From: DATJSJ01 sp035504175
GTDB lineage: Bacteria; Pseudomonadota; Alphaproteobacteria; Acetobacterales; Acetobacteraceae
Length of the DNA stretch: 64,000 nucleotides
Assembly (NCBI GenBank): GCA_035504175.1
Contig: DATJSJ010000045.1
Span: 1-64,000, forward strand
Direction of reading: 5' to 3'
The translations under genes were made by a program, and so were the position numbers. Within the stretch, counting starts at the first letter, position 1, and the number at the start of each line of letters is the position of its first letter. Below the pieces are notes generated by a model that saw only the letters and a list, made by a program, of their open reading frames with translations, made no database searches and was not told the origin of the DNA. Positions 56,210 to 64,000 of this stretch are shown one piece after another.

Positions 56210-58257
56210 GGCGTCCAGGTGCCGGAGGTCGGCAAGCCCGGGGTGGTGCCCGGCCGCGGATTGAAGTCGGCCGGTGCCGGATCGATCAGCTTGCCGTTCG
56301 CGTAGTCGGTCGGCACGATGTTGAGCGTGTAGCACCCATTGCCGCCATAGGGCGGCAGGCTGTGCACGTCCTTGGCCGGCACAATTGCGTACTCGGCCGG
56401 CAGCGGCGCGGAGCTGCCGGAGAGCCGGGCATTGTCGAAGGCCGGCAACAGATCTCCCATGCCGGCAACCCGCGCATCGGCCGGCCCGAGATCGGACTGA
56501 CCGAACTCGCTCTGCCCGAGCTTGCGGCCCTTGACCTCGTCCGGCAGATCGGCGAGCGGCGTCAGGTTGAACAGCTCGTCGATGAAGCGGATGACCGAGC
56601 TGTGCTCCGAATACTGGTGAACGATCGCATGCACCCGGACATAGGGCGAGATGACGATCGCCGGGATGCGCGGGCCGCCGGTCAGCGGATTGCCCTCCGG
56701 ATCGAAGGAGCGGATCTGCGGCAGGGCGTGGTCGTAGAGCCCGTCGGTTTCGTCATAGGTGATTATGATGGCACTGTTCTTCCAGTAGGGGCTGCTCGCG
56801 ATCGCATTGATCTCGTCGGCCAGCAGCGCCTCCGAGATCTGCGCGTCGGAGTAGCCCGGATGGTCGTCGTCGCCGACGAAATTCGCCTGCACCGTCGGGT
56901 TCGGGTCCTGCGGCTTCATCGCGTCGAGATTGTCGTAGCCGCCGCGGACGTAGAACACGCCGGAGTCCGGCAGGGCCTGGTTGCGGAGATCGGAATAGAA
57001 CTTCTCGAGCCCGTGCAGGTTGGTCGCGACCGCCGGATTGTCGCCGACATACCCGAAATACTGCGGCCCGTTGTGATGCACGATGTAGCTGCTGTGCGTG
57101 GTCTTGCCCTTGGGATCGGTCGGCTCGTGGCCATAGCCTTCCTGATACCAGCCCCAGTTCACCGGCGGCAGCGCGTCGCCGGCGATCGTGCGGATGTCGT
57201 CCTGCACGTCCAGCAGGTCGAGCGCCGGGTTCTCGTCGGTCTGGATGGTCTTGTCGATCCGCTTGCCCATGAAGGAGAGCGGCAGCGAGGCGTAGGTCTG
57301 GTTCAGCGCCGGGGTGGCCGGATTGGAATCCCCCGGATTGTACGGCGGTTTCACCGGCGAGGTGTCGAGATTGGAGCCAGGGAACGGGCCCGGATCGGAC
57401 ACCACCGGCTCGCCGCCGCTGCTGACGATGATCGGACTGCCGGTGTTGTTGCTGCCGGTCGAGGGATGCAGTGCCCATTGCGTCTGGCCCGACTGGCCGG
57501 CGATCATGGCGATCGCGTTCGGCGTCGAGGGCCCGATGATGGTCTGGCGGAAGCTGTCGAACAGCGCGAAACGGTCAGCGTATTGCCAGAGGAACGGCGC
57601 GGTGTCGCAGTCGATGTGCGACATCACCAGCTCGCCACGCTGCTTCTGCTGCAGGGTCGGCGGCGTGGTAAAGGGCATGCCGGTCGCGATCGAGACGATC
57701 TGGCCGCTCGAATTGGTGGTCAGCTTCTCCTCGTTCAGCGCGTAGCGGTCGTTGCGCGCCTGCAGATGCGAATCGACATCCATGCCGTTGTCGATGCCGG
57801 TGTGCGAATGATCGACCGAGTCGGTGTCGGCGGGATAGAGCGGCACCGTGTTGCCGTTCACGTCCTGCACGGTCTGCGGGATCAGGAAGGGCGAGATCGT
57901 GCCGACGCTGCCGTCGGTGTTGACGATCGGCTGGGTGAAGCCCGCCTTGCCCGAGCGCGGTCCGTCGAACAGCCCGTCGACGCCGGGGAAGCTGCCGAAA
58001 TAGAAGTCGAACGACCGGTTCTCCTGGAACAGGACGAACACGTGCTTGATCTTCTGGCGCAGCAGCGCGAGCTTCTCGTCGTGCGTCAGCCGCGGCTGCG
58101 TCGCGATCGGGTTGGTCAGGCCCTGCACCAGCGCGCTCGATTTCGGCCCGATCACGACGCTGTCAGGCGCTTCCTGCGCCCGGGCGATCGGCTGTGCGAC
58201 CATGCAGGCGAGCGCCAGCGATGCGCTCGAGGTCAGCAGGACTCGCCGCAACTCCAT
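56206..58257 (-). CDS. Exported phosphoesterase family protein (phospholipase C/acid phosphatase-like)
   Basis: 683 residues with a signal peptide (about 1-27, ending ARAQ). The phosphoesterase core begins KIKHVFVLFQENRSFDFYFGSFPG, where ENRSFD provides the metal-binding and nucleophile region of the PlcC/AcpA family. FRQTIIGPSTPNAIAMIAGQ, VFYVRGGYDNLD, AIIITYDETDGLYDHALPQ and PRIPAIVISPYVRVHAIVHQYSEHSSVIRFID follow; these are the metal ligands D and H. Family members include phospholipases C, acid phosphatases and non-specific phosphoesterases. It is coupled to the family-3 binding-protein gene. Substrate unknown. Confidence 0.92.
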   Translation of the reverse strand: MELRRVLLTSSASLALACMVAQPIARAQEAPDSVVIGPKSSALVQGLTNPIATQPRLTHDEKLALLRQKIKHVFVLFQENRSFDFYFGSFPGVDGLFDGPRSGKAGFTQPIVNTDGSVGTISPFLIPQTVQDVNGNTVPLYPADTDSVDHSHTGIDNGMDVDSHLQARNDRYALNEEKLTTNSSGQIVSIATGMPFTTPPTLQQKQRGELVMSHIDCDTAPFLWQYADRFALFDSFRQTIIGPSTPNAIAMIAGQSGQTQWALHPSTGSNNTGSPIIVSSGGEPVVSDPGPFPGSNLDTSPVKPPYNPGDSNPATPALNQTYASLPLSFMGKRIDKTIQTDENPALDLLDVQDDIRTIAGDALPPVNWGWYQEGYGHEPTDPKGKTTHSSYIVHHNGPQYFGYVGDNPAVATNLHGLEKFYSDLRNQALPDSGVFYVRGGYDNLDAMKPQDPNPTVQANFVGDDDHPGYSDAQISEALLADEINAIASSPYWKNSAIIITYDETDGLYDHALPQIRSFDPEGNPLTGGPRIPAIVISPYVRVHAIVHQYSEHSSVIRFIDELFNLTPLADLPDEVKGRKLGQSEFGQSDLGPADARVAGMGDLLPAFDNARLSGSSAPLPAEYAIVPAKDVHSLPPYGGNGCYTLNIVPTDYANGKLIDPAPADFNPRPGTTPGLPTSGTWTP

Positions 58258-58585
58258 CGGTAGCTCCCCCTCGGTACGCGCCGGACGTCAGCGCCGGCGG
58301 CACGGTTTCATGTGCGGGGGCGATATAAGATCGTGACCGGTACAGGAAATACCCGAGTTATTTGAAGAAACGATGACACGACCGTCGCCGGGATCGGCAG
58401 TCATGCCGAAAACAGCGGCAGTCTTCGCGCCGAAACGATGGCGCATTACATGCGGCGGGTTGACGGGAGGAGCACCGTGCGGCGGCGACCGACCGGAGCC
58501 GCGGCGCGGTATGGCAGAGCCGGCCTGTGGCGCCAACGTCACCTTTGCGTGGCCACCGATTCGTCATCCTGGCGCGCTGGCGCGG
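58258..58585. promoter_or_regulatory. Intergenic region upstream of the phosphoesterase
   Basis: A 328-base gap without a credible gene. The part next to the phosphoesterase (58315-58375) is A/T-richer than the rest and holds GATATAAG at 58321-58329, which read on the minus strand gives a TATATC-like -10. No convincing -35 pairs with it. The remainder is GC-rich and featureless. Confidence 0.35.
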
Positions 58586-58987
58586 TCAGTCGAGATCGAT
58601 CGCGTGCCGCTTCAGATCCGCGAGCGTGCACCAGGCGAGCGCACCCTCATGCGTCGCGCGCAATGCGACGCGCGGTGCCCGCCCCGCGGCCAGCGCCTCC
58701 TCCCAGCGCGGCGCGCAGAGGCACCAGCGGTCGCCGGGCTGCAGGCCGGGGAAGCCGTATTCCGGCATCGGCGTGGAGAGATCGTTGCCGCGCGCGCTGC
58801 TGAAGGCGAGGAACGCTTCGGTCATCACTGCGCAGACCGTGTGGCTGCCGAGATCCTGCGGCCCGGTGTCGCAACAGCCGCTGCGGTAGAACCCGGTCAG
58901 CGGCCGGGTCGAACAGGGCTCGAGCCGGCCGCCGAGCACGTTGCGCGACGGCGCCCGCTCGCCGCCATTCGTGTCGTCCAGTGGCAT
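58586..58987 (-). CDS. DUF2237 family protein
   Basis: A 133-residue protein with the family landmarks NVLGGRLEPCSTRPLTGFYRSGCCDTGPQDLGSHTVCAVMTEAFLAFS and LCAPRWEEALAAG. The five cysteines in these motifs and the C-terminal block HEGALAWCTLADLKRHAI are conserved in DUF2237. GAGGAGGGAAGG precedes the ATG at 58987. It lies just downstream of the Nramp-type gene in the same direction, 18 bases away, so the two probably share a transcript. No function is established. Confidence 0.9.
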   Translation of the reverse strand: MPLDDTNGGERAPSRNVLGGRLEPCSTRPLTGFYRSGCCDTGPQDLGSHTVCAVMTEAFLAFSSARGNDLSTPMPEYGFPGLQPGDRWCLCAPRWEEALAAGRAPRVALRATHEGALAWCTLADLKRHAIDLD

Positions 58988-59005
58988 CCTTCCCTCCTCG
59001 CGCGG

Positions 59006-60307
59006 TCAGAACAATCCCGCACCCTGCAGCCCGCCGAATACGCCGAGCCCTGCCGTCAGCGCCGCGACCACGATCACCACCCAGGCATAGACGCCGCCGG
59101 GGCGCCGCCCCTCCGGCAGCGCCCGCATCGCCAGCGCCACCAGGAAGCCCAGCACCAGTGGCAGCAGGAAGGCATTCATCACCTGCACGCCGATGTTCAG
59201 CGCCACCAGGTCGGGCCAGGTCGCGACCAGCACCGCGCCGGCGACCACGCAGACCGCATAGACGCCGTAGAACCAACGCGCCTGCAGCGGCCTGTATTCC
59301 AATGATCGGCGATACCCGGCGATCTCGCCGATGCCCCAGGCGAGGGCGAGCGAGGCGACGATCGCCGCCACCATGGCGGCACCGAGCACGCCGATACTGA
59401 ACACGAACCGCCCGGCGGCCGGGCCGAGGAACGGCACCAGGGCGAGGCTCATCTCGCCTACCGTCGAGAGGCTGGCGTTGGGCGTCTTCGCGCCGATCGT
59501 CGCCGCGGTCGCGATCAGCACCGCCGCCATCACGAGCTGCGTCACCACGGCGCCGATCGCCGTGTCCCAGCGCGCCGCGGCATAGTGCTCCGGGCGCAGC
59601 CGCTTATCGGCGACCGCCGATTGCTGGTAGAAGATCATCCAGGGCATGACCACGGCGCCGATATTGGCCGCGACGAGATAGAGGTAGTCGCGATTGCCGA
59701 GCGGGAAGCTCAGCGCCCCATGCAGCATCGCCTGCCAGTCCGGCCGCGCCGCCCAGGCGACGGCGAAGAAGGCCAGCTCGAACAGCCCGACCGCGATCGC
59801 GAAGCGCTCGACCCGGCGGTAGGAGCCGGTCGCGACCACCGCCAGCAGCGCCACGGTCGCGAGCGTCAGGCTGGCGGCGCGCGGTACGCCATACAGCTCG
59901 CCGACTCCGGCCACGCCCGACATCTCGGTCAGCAGCGCCCCGGCGGTCGCGGTCGCGAGCCCGGCGGCCGAGACCCAGCCCCAGAAGCGACCGAACGTGC
60001 TGCAGATCAGCTCGCCATGGCCGCGGCCGGTGAAGATGCCGAGCCGCACGGTCAGCTCCTGCATGCAGTACAGGACCGGGATCAGCACGAGCTGCAGCAG
60101 CAGCAGCCGGTAGCCCCATTGCACGCCGCTCTGCCCGGCGGTGATGACGCTGCCGACATCGGTATCGGCCAGCATGACCACGAGGCCGGGACCGAACACC
60201 GCCGCCGCATGGGCGAGACGGTTACCGCCGCGCGTCGGGCCTGCCGGCCGGGGCGCGCCCTCCGGTCCGGCCCGGCCATCGACGGCATCGAAACGCGGCC
60301 GGTCCAT
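59006..60307 (-). CDS. Divergent Nramp-family divalent cation transporter
   Basis: 433 residues from the ATG at 60307 (GGGGGAAGG ahead), with 11-12 TM helices starting AAVFGPGLVVMLADTDVGSVITAGQ. In canonical Nramp the first helix holds DPGN and the sixth MPHN. Here they are replaced by ADTDVGS and VVMPWMIFYQQSA, so both metal-binding motifs are altered. A family relative with changed selectivity (for example magnesium-type) is possible. GIFTGRGHGELICSTFGRFWGW and ELYGVPR are further family features. It is upstream of DUF2237. Metal specificity cannot be read from sequence. Confidence 0.85.
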   Translation of the reverse strand: MDRPRFDAVDGRAGPEGAPRPAGPTRGGNRLAHAAAVFGPGLVVMLADTDVGSVITAGQSGVQWGYRLLLLQLVLIPVLYCMQELTVRLGIFTGRGHGELICSTFGRFWGWVSAAGLATATAGALLTEMSGVAGVGELYGVPRAASLTLATVALLAVVATGSYRRVERFAIAVGLFELAFFAVAWAARPDWQAMLHGALSFPLGNRDYLYLVAANIGAVVMPWMIFYQQSAVADKRLRPEHYAAARWDTAIGAVVTQLVMAAVLIATAATIGAKTPNASLSTVGEMSLALVPFLGPAAGRFVFSIGVLGAAMVAAIVASLALAWGIGEIAGYRRSLEYRPLQARWFYGVYAVCVVAGAVLVATWPDLVALNIGVQVMNAFLLPLVLGFLVALAMRALPEGRRPGGVYAWVVIVVAALTAGLGVFGGLQGAGLF

Positions 60308-60502
60308 CCTTCCCCCTGGAGCACCCTCGGCCGGACCCGGTCCGGCCGAAAAGGTTGCTCGCGCAAACCGCCGATCAGGCCAGCCCGGAACGGATCGTGC
60401 GGCGCAACTGCGACCTGATCGCAACTTCGCCCGCCGCCGTCAAATCGGGCCGGGGCCGGCGCTCACGTTGATTCGCCCCGCCGCCTGCCGCACATAGCGG
60501 CG

Positions 60503-61966
60503 ATGCCCGAGATTTTCCTGCACAACAGCCTGACCCGGCGGCGCGAGCGCTTCGTGCCGGTCGATCCCGCCCATGTCCGGCTGTACGTGTGCGGGCCGAC
60601 CGTCTACGACCTGGCGCATCTCGGCAATGCGCGGCCGGTGGTGGTGTTCGACGTGCTGGCGCGGCTGCTGCGGCGGCTCTATCCGCGCGTCACCTACGTC
60701 CGCAACGTCACCGACGTCGACGACAAGATCAACGCGCGGGCAGCCGAGAGCGGCGAGCCGATCGGCGCGATCACCGCCCGCACGCTCGCCGACTATCACG
60801 CCGACATGGCCGCCCTCGGCGCGCTGCCGCCGGACGAGGAGCCGCGCGCCACCGGCCACATCGGCGAAATGATCGCGATCATCGAGCGGTTGATCGCCTC
60901 CGGCCACGCCTATGCCGCCGACGGGCACGTGCTGTTCGCGGTGGCGAGTTTTCCCGCCTACGGCAGGCTCTCCGGCCGCAGCCCGGACGAGCTGCGCGCC
61001 GGCGCCCGGGTGGAGGTCGCGCCGTACAAGCGCGATCCCGGCGATTTCGTGCTGTGGAAGCCGTCGACGCCGGACCTGCCCGGCTGGGACAGTCCGTGGG
61101 GGCGAGGGCGGCCTGGCTGGCACATCGAGTGCAGTGCGATGTCCTGGCGCTATCTCGGCGAGAGCTTCGACATCCATGGCGGCGGCCAGGACCTGTTGTT
61201 CCCGCATCACGAGAACGAGCTGGCGCAGAGTCTCTGCGCCTTTCCCGGCAGCGCCTTCGCGCGGTTCTGGCTGCACAACGGCATGGTGCTCGTCGACGGC
61301 GAGAAGATGTCGAAGTCGCTCGGTAATTTCCGCACCGTGCGCGAGGTGCTGGCGGACTGGCCGGCCGAGGCGGTGCGGCTGTTCCTGCTGCGGGCGCAGT
61401 ATCGCGCGCCGGTCGATTTCACCGATGCCGCGATGCGCGAGGCCCGCGGCGAGCTCGATCGTTTCTATCGCGCGCTGGAGCGCCATGCCGATGCTCCGGC
61501 CCGGGAACCCCCGGAGCTGGTGATGGACGCGCTGTGCGATGATCTGAACACGCCGCTCGCGCTGTCGCGCATGCATGGTCTGGCTGACGCGGCGCTTGCG
61601 GGCAACGAAGACGATGCGAAGACAGCAGCCGGTTGGCTGCATGGATCCGGCAAGCTGCTTGGTCTCCTGCAACAGGATCCGGCGGTGTGGTTTCGCGGCA
61701 GCGACGATGCCAAAGACGTTGCCGGGATCGAGGCGGCGATCGCGGCGCGGCTGGAGGCGCGCCGGGCGCGGGACTGGGCGCGGGCCGATGCCATCCGCGC
61801 CGATCTCGCTGCCCGCGGCGTGGTGCTGGAGGATGGGCCGCAAGGTACTACATGGCGGCGGGACGTGATCGTCCCGCCGGGTCCCGGCCCGATCCACATC
61901 ACGGGATCGCGCCCTACGGTCTCCGTCGGCCCGCCCGCGCCCGCACCATCAACATCCCAGGAATGA
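60503..61966 (+). CDS. cysS: Cysteinyl-tRNA synthetase
   Basis: Charges tRNA(Cys) with cysteine. 487 residues. C30 (YVCGPTVYDLAHLGNARP) begins the zinc-binding set and H39-LGN is the HIGH-type signature. RNVTDVDDKIN follows, with further zinc ligands in HIECSAMSW and the HGGGQDLLFPHHENE motif. KMSKS is at 268-272 (GEKMSKSLGNF). The C-terminal helix bundle is complete. It is divergent from the Nramp-type gene. Confidence 0.97.
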   Translation: MPEIFLHNSLTRRRERFVPVDPAHVRLYVCGPTVYDLAHLGNARPVVVFDVLARLLRRLYPRVTYVRNVTDVDDKINARAAESGEPIGAITARTLADYHADMAALGALPPDEEPRATGHIGEMIAIIERLIASGHAYAADGHVLFAVASFPAYGRLSGRSPDELRAGARVEVAPYKRDPGDFVLWKPSTPDLPGWDSPWGRGRPGWHIECSAMSWRYLGESFDIHGGGQDLLFPHHENELAQSLCAFPGSAFARFWLHNGMVLVDGEKMSKSLGNFRTVREVLADWPAEAVRLFLLRAQYRAPVDFTDAAMREARGELDRFYRALERHADAPAREPPELVMDALCDDLNTPLALSRMHGLADAALAGNEDDAKTAAGWLHGSGKLLGLLQQDPAVWFRGSDDAKDVAGIEAAIAARLEARRARDWARADAIRADLAARGVVLEDGPQGTTWRRDVIVPPGPGPIHITGSRPTVSVGPPAPAPSTSQE

Positions 61967-61970
61967 CCCT

Positions 61971-62393
61971 GTGACCCGAACTCCGCTCCTCGCCTGCCTG
62001 TGCCTCACCCTCGCCGCCGCCACGGCGCAGGCCCAGACCACGCCGCCGCCGGTGCCGGCGCAGACGCCGCCCCCGAATCACGTGCCGGAGGCGCAGGGCG
62101 AGCCGCTCGCGCCCCGGCCCACGCCGGGCGACTCCACCGCGGCGTTCAAGTCGGCCGCAGAGAAAATGCGGGCGATCATGGATATTCCCTTCACCGGCAA
62201 TGCCGATGAGGATTTCGTCGCCCGCATGCTGGTGCACGATCAGGGCGCGATCGACCTGGCGCAGGTCGAATTGCAATACGGCCGCAATCCGATGCTGAAG
62301 CGCATGGCCCAGCGCATCGTCGACATGCAGGAGCGGCAGATGACCACACTGCGCCGCTGGCAGACGCGCCGCGGGCAGCAGCACGCGAAGTGA
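61971..62393 (+). CDS. DUF305 family secreted protein
   Basis: 140 residues from a GTG at 61971, 4 bases after the cysS stop. The signal peptide is about 1-21 (LLACLCLTLAAATAQAQ). After a Pro-rich linker the DUF305 helices follow, with DFVARMLVHDQGAIDLAQVELQYGRNPMLKRMAQRIVDMQERQMTTLRRW. In DUF305 the first motif is usually HHxxAIxMA, while here it is HDQGAIDLA, so one histidine is lost. Some relatives bind copper, and the altered motif makes that uncertain. It is probably in the cysS transcript. Confidence 0.88.
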   Translation: MTRTPLLACLCLTLAAATAQAQTTPPPVPAQTPPPNHVPEAQGEPLAPRPTPGDSTAAFKSAAEKMRAIMDIPFTGNADEDFVARMLVHDQGAIDLAQVELQYGRNPMLKRMAQRIVDMQERQMTTLRRWQTRRGQQHAK

Positions 62394-62400
62394 CCAAGGC

Positions 62401-63216
62401 GTGACCGGGCGGGAGGGCGGCGCACCGCTCGGCCCGGACCTCCACGCCCCCGTCGTCGTGCTGGTGCGGCCGCAGCTCGGCGAGAATATCGGGGCGGCGG
62501 CGCGCGCGATGGCGAATGGCGGGCTGTTCCATCTGCGCCTGGTGGCGCCGCGCGACGGCTGGCCGCTCGAGGCGGCGTGGCGGACCGCCTCCGGTGCCGA
62601 CCGCATCCTGGAGGCGGCGACGGTGCACGCCACCCTCGCCGAGGCGGTTGCCGATCTGCATCACGTCTTCGCCACCTGCCCGCGCCCTCGCCACGTCATC
62701 AAGCCGGTGCTGACCGCACGCGGCGCCGCGTCGGAGCTGCGCGAAATCGCGGGGCGCGGCCTTGCCGCCGGCGTGCTGTTCGGGCCGGAGCGCGCCGGGC
62801 TCGACAATGACGACATGGCCGCGGCGGATGGGTTGGTGCGCTATCCGCTGAACCCCGCCTTCATGTCGCTCAACCTGGCCCAGGCGGTGATGGTGCTGGC
62901 CTATGAGTGGTGGCTCGCCGGCGATGGGTCGGACGCGCCCGCGCCGCCGCCCCGGACGCTGATGACCAATGAGACGCGCGTCGCCACCAAGGCGGAGCTC
63001 GAGGGCTTTCTCGCGCATCTGATTGATGAGCTCGACGCCAGCGGTTTCCTGCGCAATGCGGCGAAGCGGCCGGGCATGGTGCGCAACCTCCGGCACTTGT
63101 TGCAGCGCGGCGAAGTCACCGAGCAGGAACTTCGTACCCTGCACGGCGTCGTGACCGAACTCGCCCGCGGCCGCCGGCTGCGCGGGCGACTCGAACCCGA
63201 CATGCCCGATCCCTGA
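62401..63216 (+). CDS. trmJ: TrmJ-like SPOUT RNA methyltransferase
   Basis: 271 residues from a GTG at 62401. The SPOUT fold begins VVVLVRPQLGENIGAAARAMANGG. Knot motifs are GVLFGPERAGLDNDD and NPAFMSLNLAQAVMVLAYE. A C-terminal helical extension (LEGFLAHLIDELDASGFLRNAAKRPGMVRNLRHLL) is typical of TrmJ and related tRNA/rRNA methyltransferases. TrmJ methylates position 32 in tRNA; this gene is assigned by similarity only and its exact target is not tested. It starts 7 bases after the DUF305 stop. Confidence 0.9.
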   Translation: MTGREGGAPLGPDLHAPVVVLVRPQLGENIGAAARAMANGGLFHLRLVAPRDGWPLEAAWRTASGADRILEAATVHATLAEAVADLHHVFATCPRPRHVIKPVLTARGAASELREIAGRGLAAGVLFGPERAGLDNDDMAAADGLVRYPLNPAFMSLNLAQAVMVLAYEWWLAGDGSDAPAPPPRTLMTNETRVATKAELEGFLAHLIDELDASGFLRNAAKRPGMVRNLRHLLQRGEVTEQELRTLHGVVTELARGRRLRGRLEPDMPDP

Positions 63217-63291
63217 TCCGGCTGTTGCGCGGATCACACGGTGCGGCAGCGCCGAGGCGCAGGATAGGGGAGAGGACGCTTGTTCCATGCC

Positions 63292-63319
63292 TTGTCCTGA
63301 CACAATGTTGGTGTATCGA
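63292..63319 (+). promoter_or_regulatory. Candidate promoter before the small hypothetical gene
   Basis: TTGTCC (63292-63297) and TATCGA (63314-63319) are 16 bases apart in an A/T-richer stretch. Four and three of six bases match the E. coli consensus. It is the best sigma70-like candidate for the next gene, but weak. Confidence 0.3.
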
Positions 63320-63389
63320 TTTTTTCACTGCATCTTCATTTGCGGTCGTCATGCTGCTGTATGGGGAGCGTCGGGAGGTGATTGCAGCC

Positions 63390-63788
63390 ATGTCCGTCAA
63401 GCCCGTCGCGCGGAGTGCCGCGATCATCGCCTTTCCGCAGCATCGGATCGCCATCGCGCGGCTGACTGCGGAGGATGAGGCGGCGGCGCGCGCCTGGGAG
63501 CAGGCCGTGCGACCCTCCGCCTATGTGCAGATCACCTTCAGCCGCGCGCAGGCCGATGGCGGCAGCTCGGCGCTGATCTATGCCCGTGGCGAGCTCTGGG
63601 TCCTGCGCCGGCTGGCCGATCGCGGCGGGTGCTACGGGCTGTGGCGGCGTGGCGAGCGTCAGCCGGCCGGCCGGTTCATGTCATTGACCTCGGCGCTGAC
63701 CGCGCTGCAGCCGGTCTCGGTCCGGGCCGGCACGGCGGCGCAGGGCGCGCCGATCGCCTCCACCGGGCGGGGATGCGGCGCGGGCTGA
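63390..63788 (+). CDS. Small hypothetical protein
   Basis: A 132-residue protein starting at the ATG at 63390. In-frame GTG (63378) and ATG (63351) are alternatives, and GGGAGG lies at 63373-63378. The body is mixed alpha/beta: AIIAFPQHRIAIARLTAEDEAAARAWEQAVRPSAYVQITFSRAQADGGSSALIYARGELWVLRRLADRGGCYGLW. The C-terminal 30 residues are low-complexity. It has no signal peptide. Codon bias supports it as real. I do not recognise the family. Confidence 0.65.
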   Translation: MSVKPVARSAAIIAFPQHRIAIARLTAEDEAAARAWEQAVRPSAYVQITFSRAQADGGSSALIYARGELWVLRRLADRGGCYGLWRRGERQPAGRFMSLTSALTALQPVSVRAGTAAQGAPIASTGRGCGAG

Positions 63789-63907
63789 CGGCGCGGCGCC
63801 GCCACGGACGGCACGCCGCCCGCAGCCGGCCGGCCGGGATCGCAATCCTCCCGTCCTGACCGGCCCCGGGTCCGGTGATCTGCCGGCCGCGCGGCCGGCG
63901 CGGTCGA

Positions 63908-64000
63908 TCAGCCCTGGGCGCCGTCGCGGGCGCGCTCCTCCAGCGGCTGCACCGCCTCCTGCGCCAGTCGCGCCGCGAGCTGCAGCAGCATGGTCTGGGC
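63908..64000 (-). CDS. 3' end of a leftward gene (truncated by window)
   Basis: Reading leftward, 30 sense codons end in TGA at 63908-63910, giving a C-terminal peptide with amphipathic helical character (MLLQLAARLAQEAVQPLEER). The rest of the gene is outside the window. The third-position GC bias is consistent with coding. Too little is present to name the product. Confidence 0.6.
   Translation of the reverse strand, partial: AQTMLLQLAARLAQEAVQPLEERARDGAQG

Noticed and set aside
56362..58263. Plus-strand open frame of over 600 codons opposite the phosphoesterase
   Set aside because: Composition is shadow-like (rich in Arg, Val and Asp) and the opposite strand carries a signal peptide and catalytic motifs.
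58258..58400. PHO box for the phosphoesterase
   Set aside because: GTGTCAT- and CTGTACC-like pieces occur, but no pair of CTGTCAT repeats with 4-base spacing was found.

Overview
The window reads as ordinary chromosome of a very high-GC alphaproteobacterium, most likely a member of the Acetobacteraceae. The evidence is the strong G/C bias at third codon positions, gapR (DUF2312), the DUF1491, DUF1244 and DUF2237 proteins, a chemoreceptor ending in a PilZ domain, proline/alanine-linker OmpA proteins and LolCD. No rRNA, tRNA, CRISPR array, insertion sequence, integrase or phage gene was found. The placement rests on family recall and was not tested by any search.

Layout. 1-9.1 kb: the 3'-truncated lolD and its permease, an omega-aminotransferase, a GST-like protein, a chemoreceptor, a DUF218 protein, a tyrosine phosphatase and galM. 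9.3-15.8 kb: cbiD, then a leftward carbohydrate ABC operon (binding protein, two permeases, sugar isomerase) without an ATPase, divergent from a Gfo/Idh/MocA oxidoreductase. 15.8-24.4 kb: small proteins, a DUF429 protein, an unusual membrane protein fused to a predicted papain-like domain, an MFS transporter, two tandem OmpA proteins and ada. 24.5-32.8 kb: pyruvate kinase, DUF1244, gapR, a methyltransferase, a DegP-type protease, a 2-hydroxyacid dehydrogenase, an NTF2-like protein and an XRE/MmyB-type regulator. 32.8-41 kb: glnD and mutS (overlapping, leftward) and the malic enzyme maeB.

41-58.3 kb is the most accessory-looking part. It holds an unknown polytopic membrane protein; a leftward operon joining a TMADH/2,4-dienoyl-CoA-reductase-like flavoprotein to a taurine/nitrate-type ABC importer; a tandem-repeat intergenic region; an RpiR regulator; a complete Opp/Dpp-type importer with fused ATPases and a small unknown enzyme-like protein; and an exported phosphoesterase translationally coupled to a lone family-3 solute-binding protein. 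58.5-64 kb returns to core functions: DUF2237, a divergent Nramp-type transporter, cysS, a DUF305 protein, a TrmJ-type methyltransferase, a small hypothetical protein and the 3' end of a leftward gene.

The best candidates for undescribed biology are the membrane/papain-like fusion (18.0-19.4 kb), the near-perfect 63-base palindrome just upstream of mutS, the 11-unit tandem repeat between the flavoprotein operon and rpiR, and several strong hairpin elements in intergenic gaps. None of these amounts to a proven new system from sequence alone.
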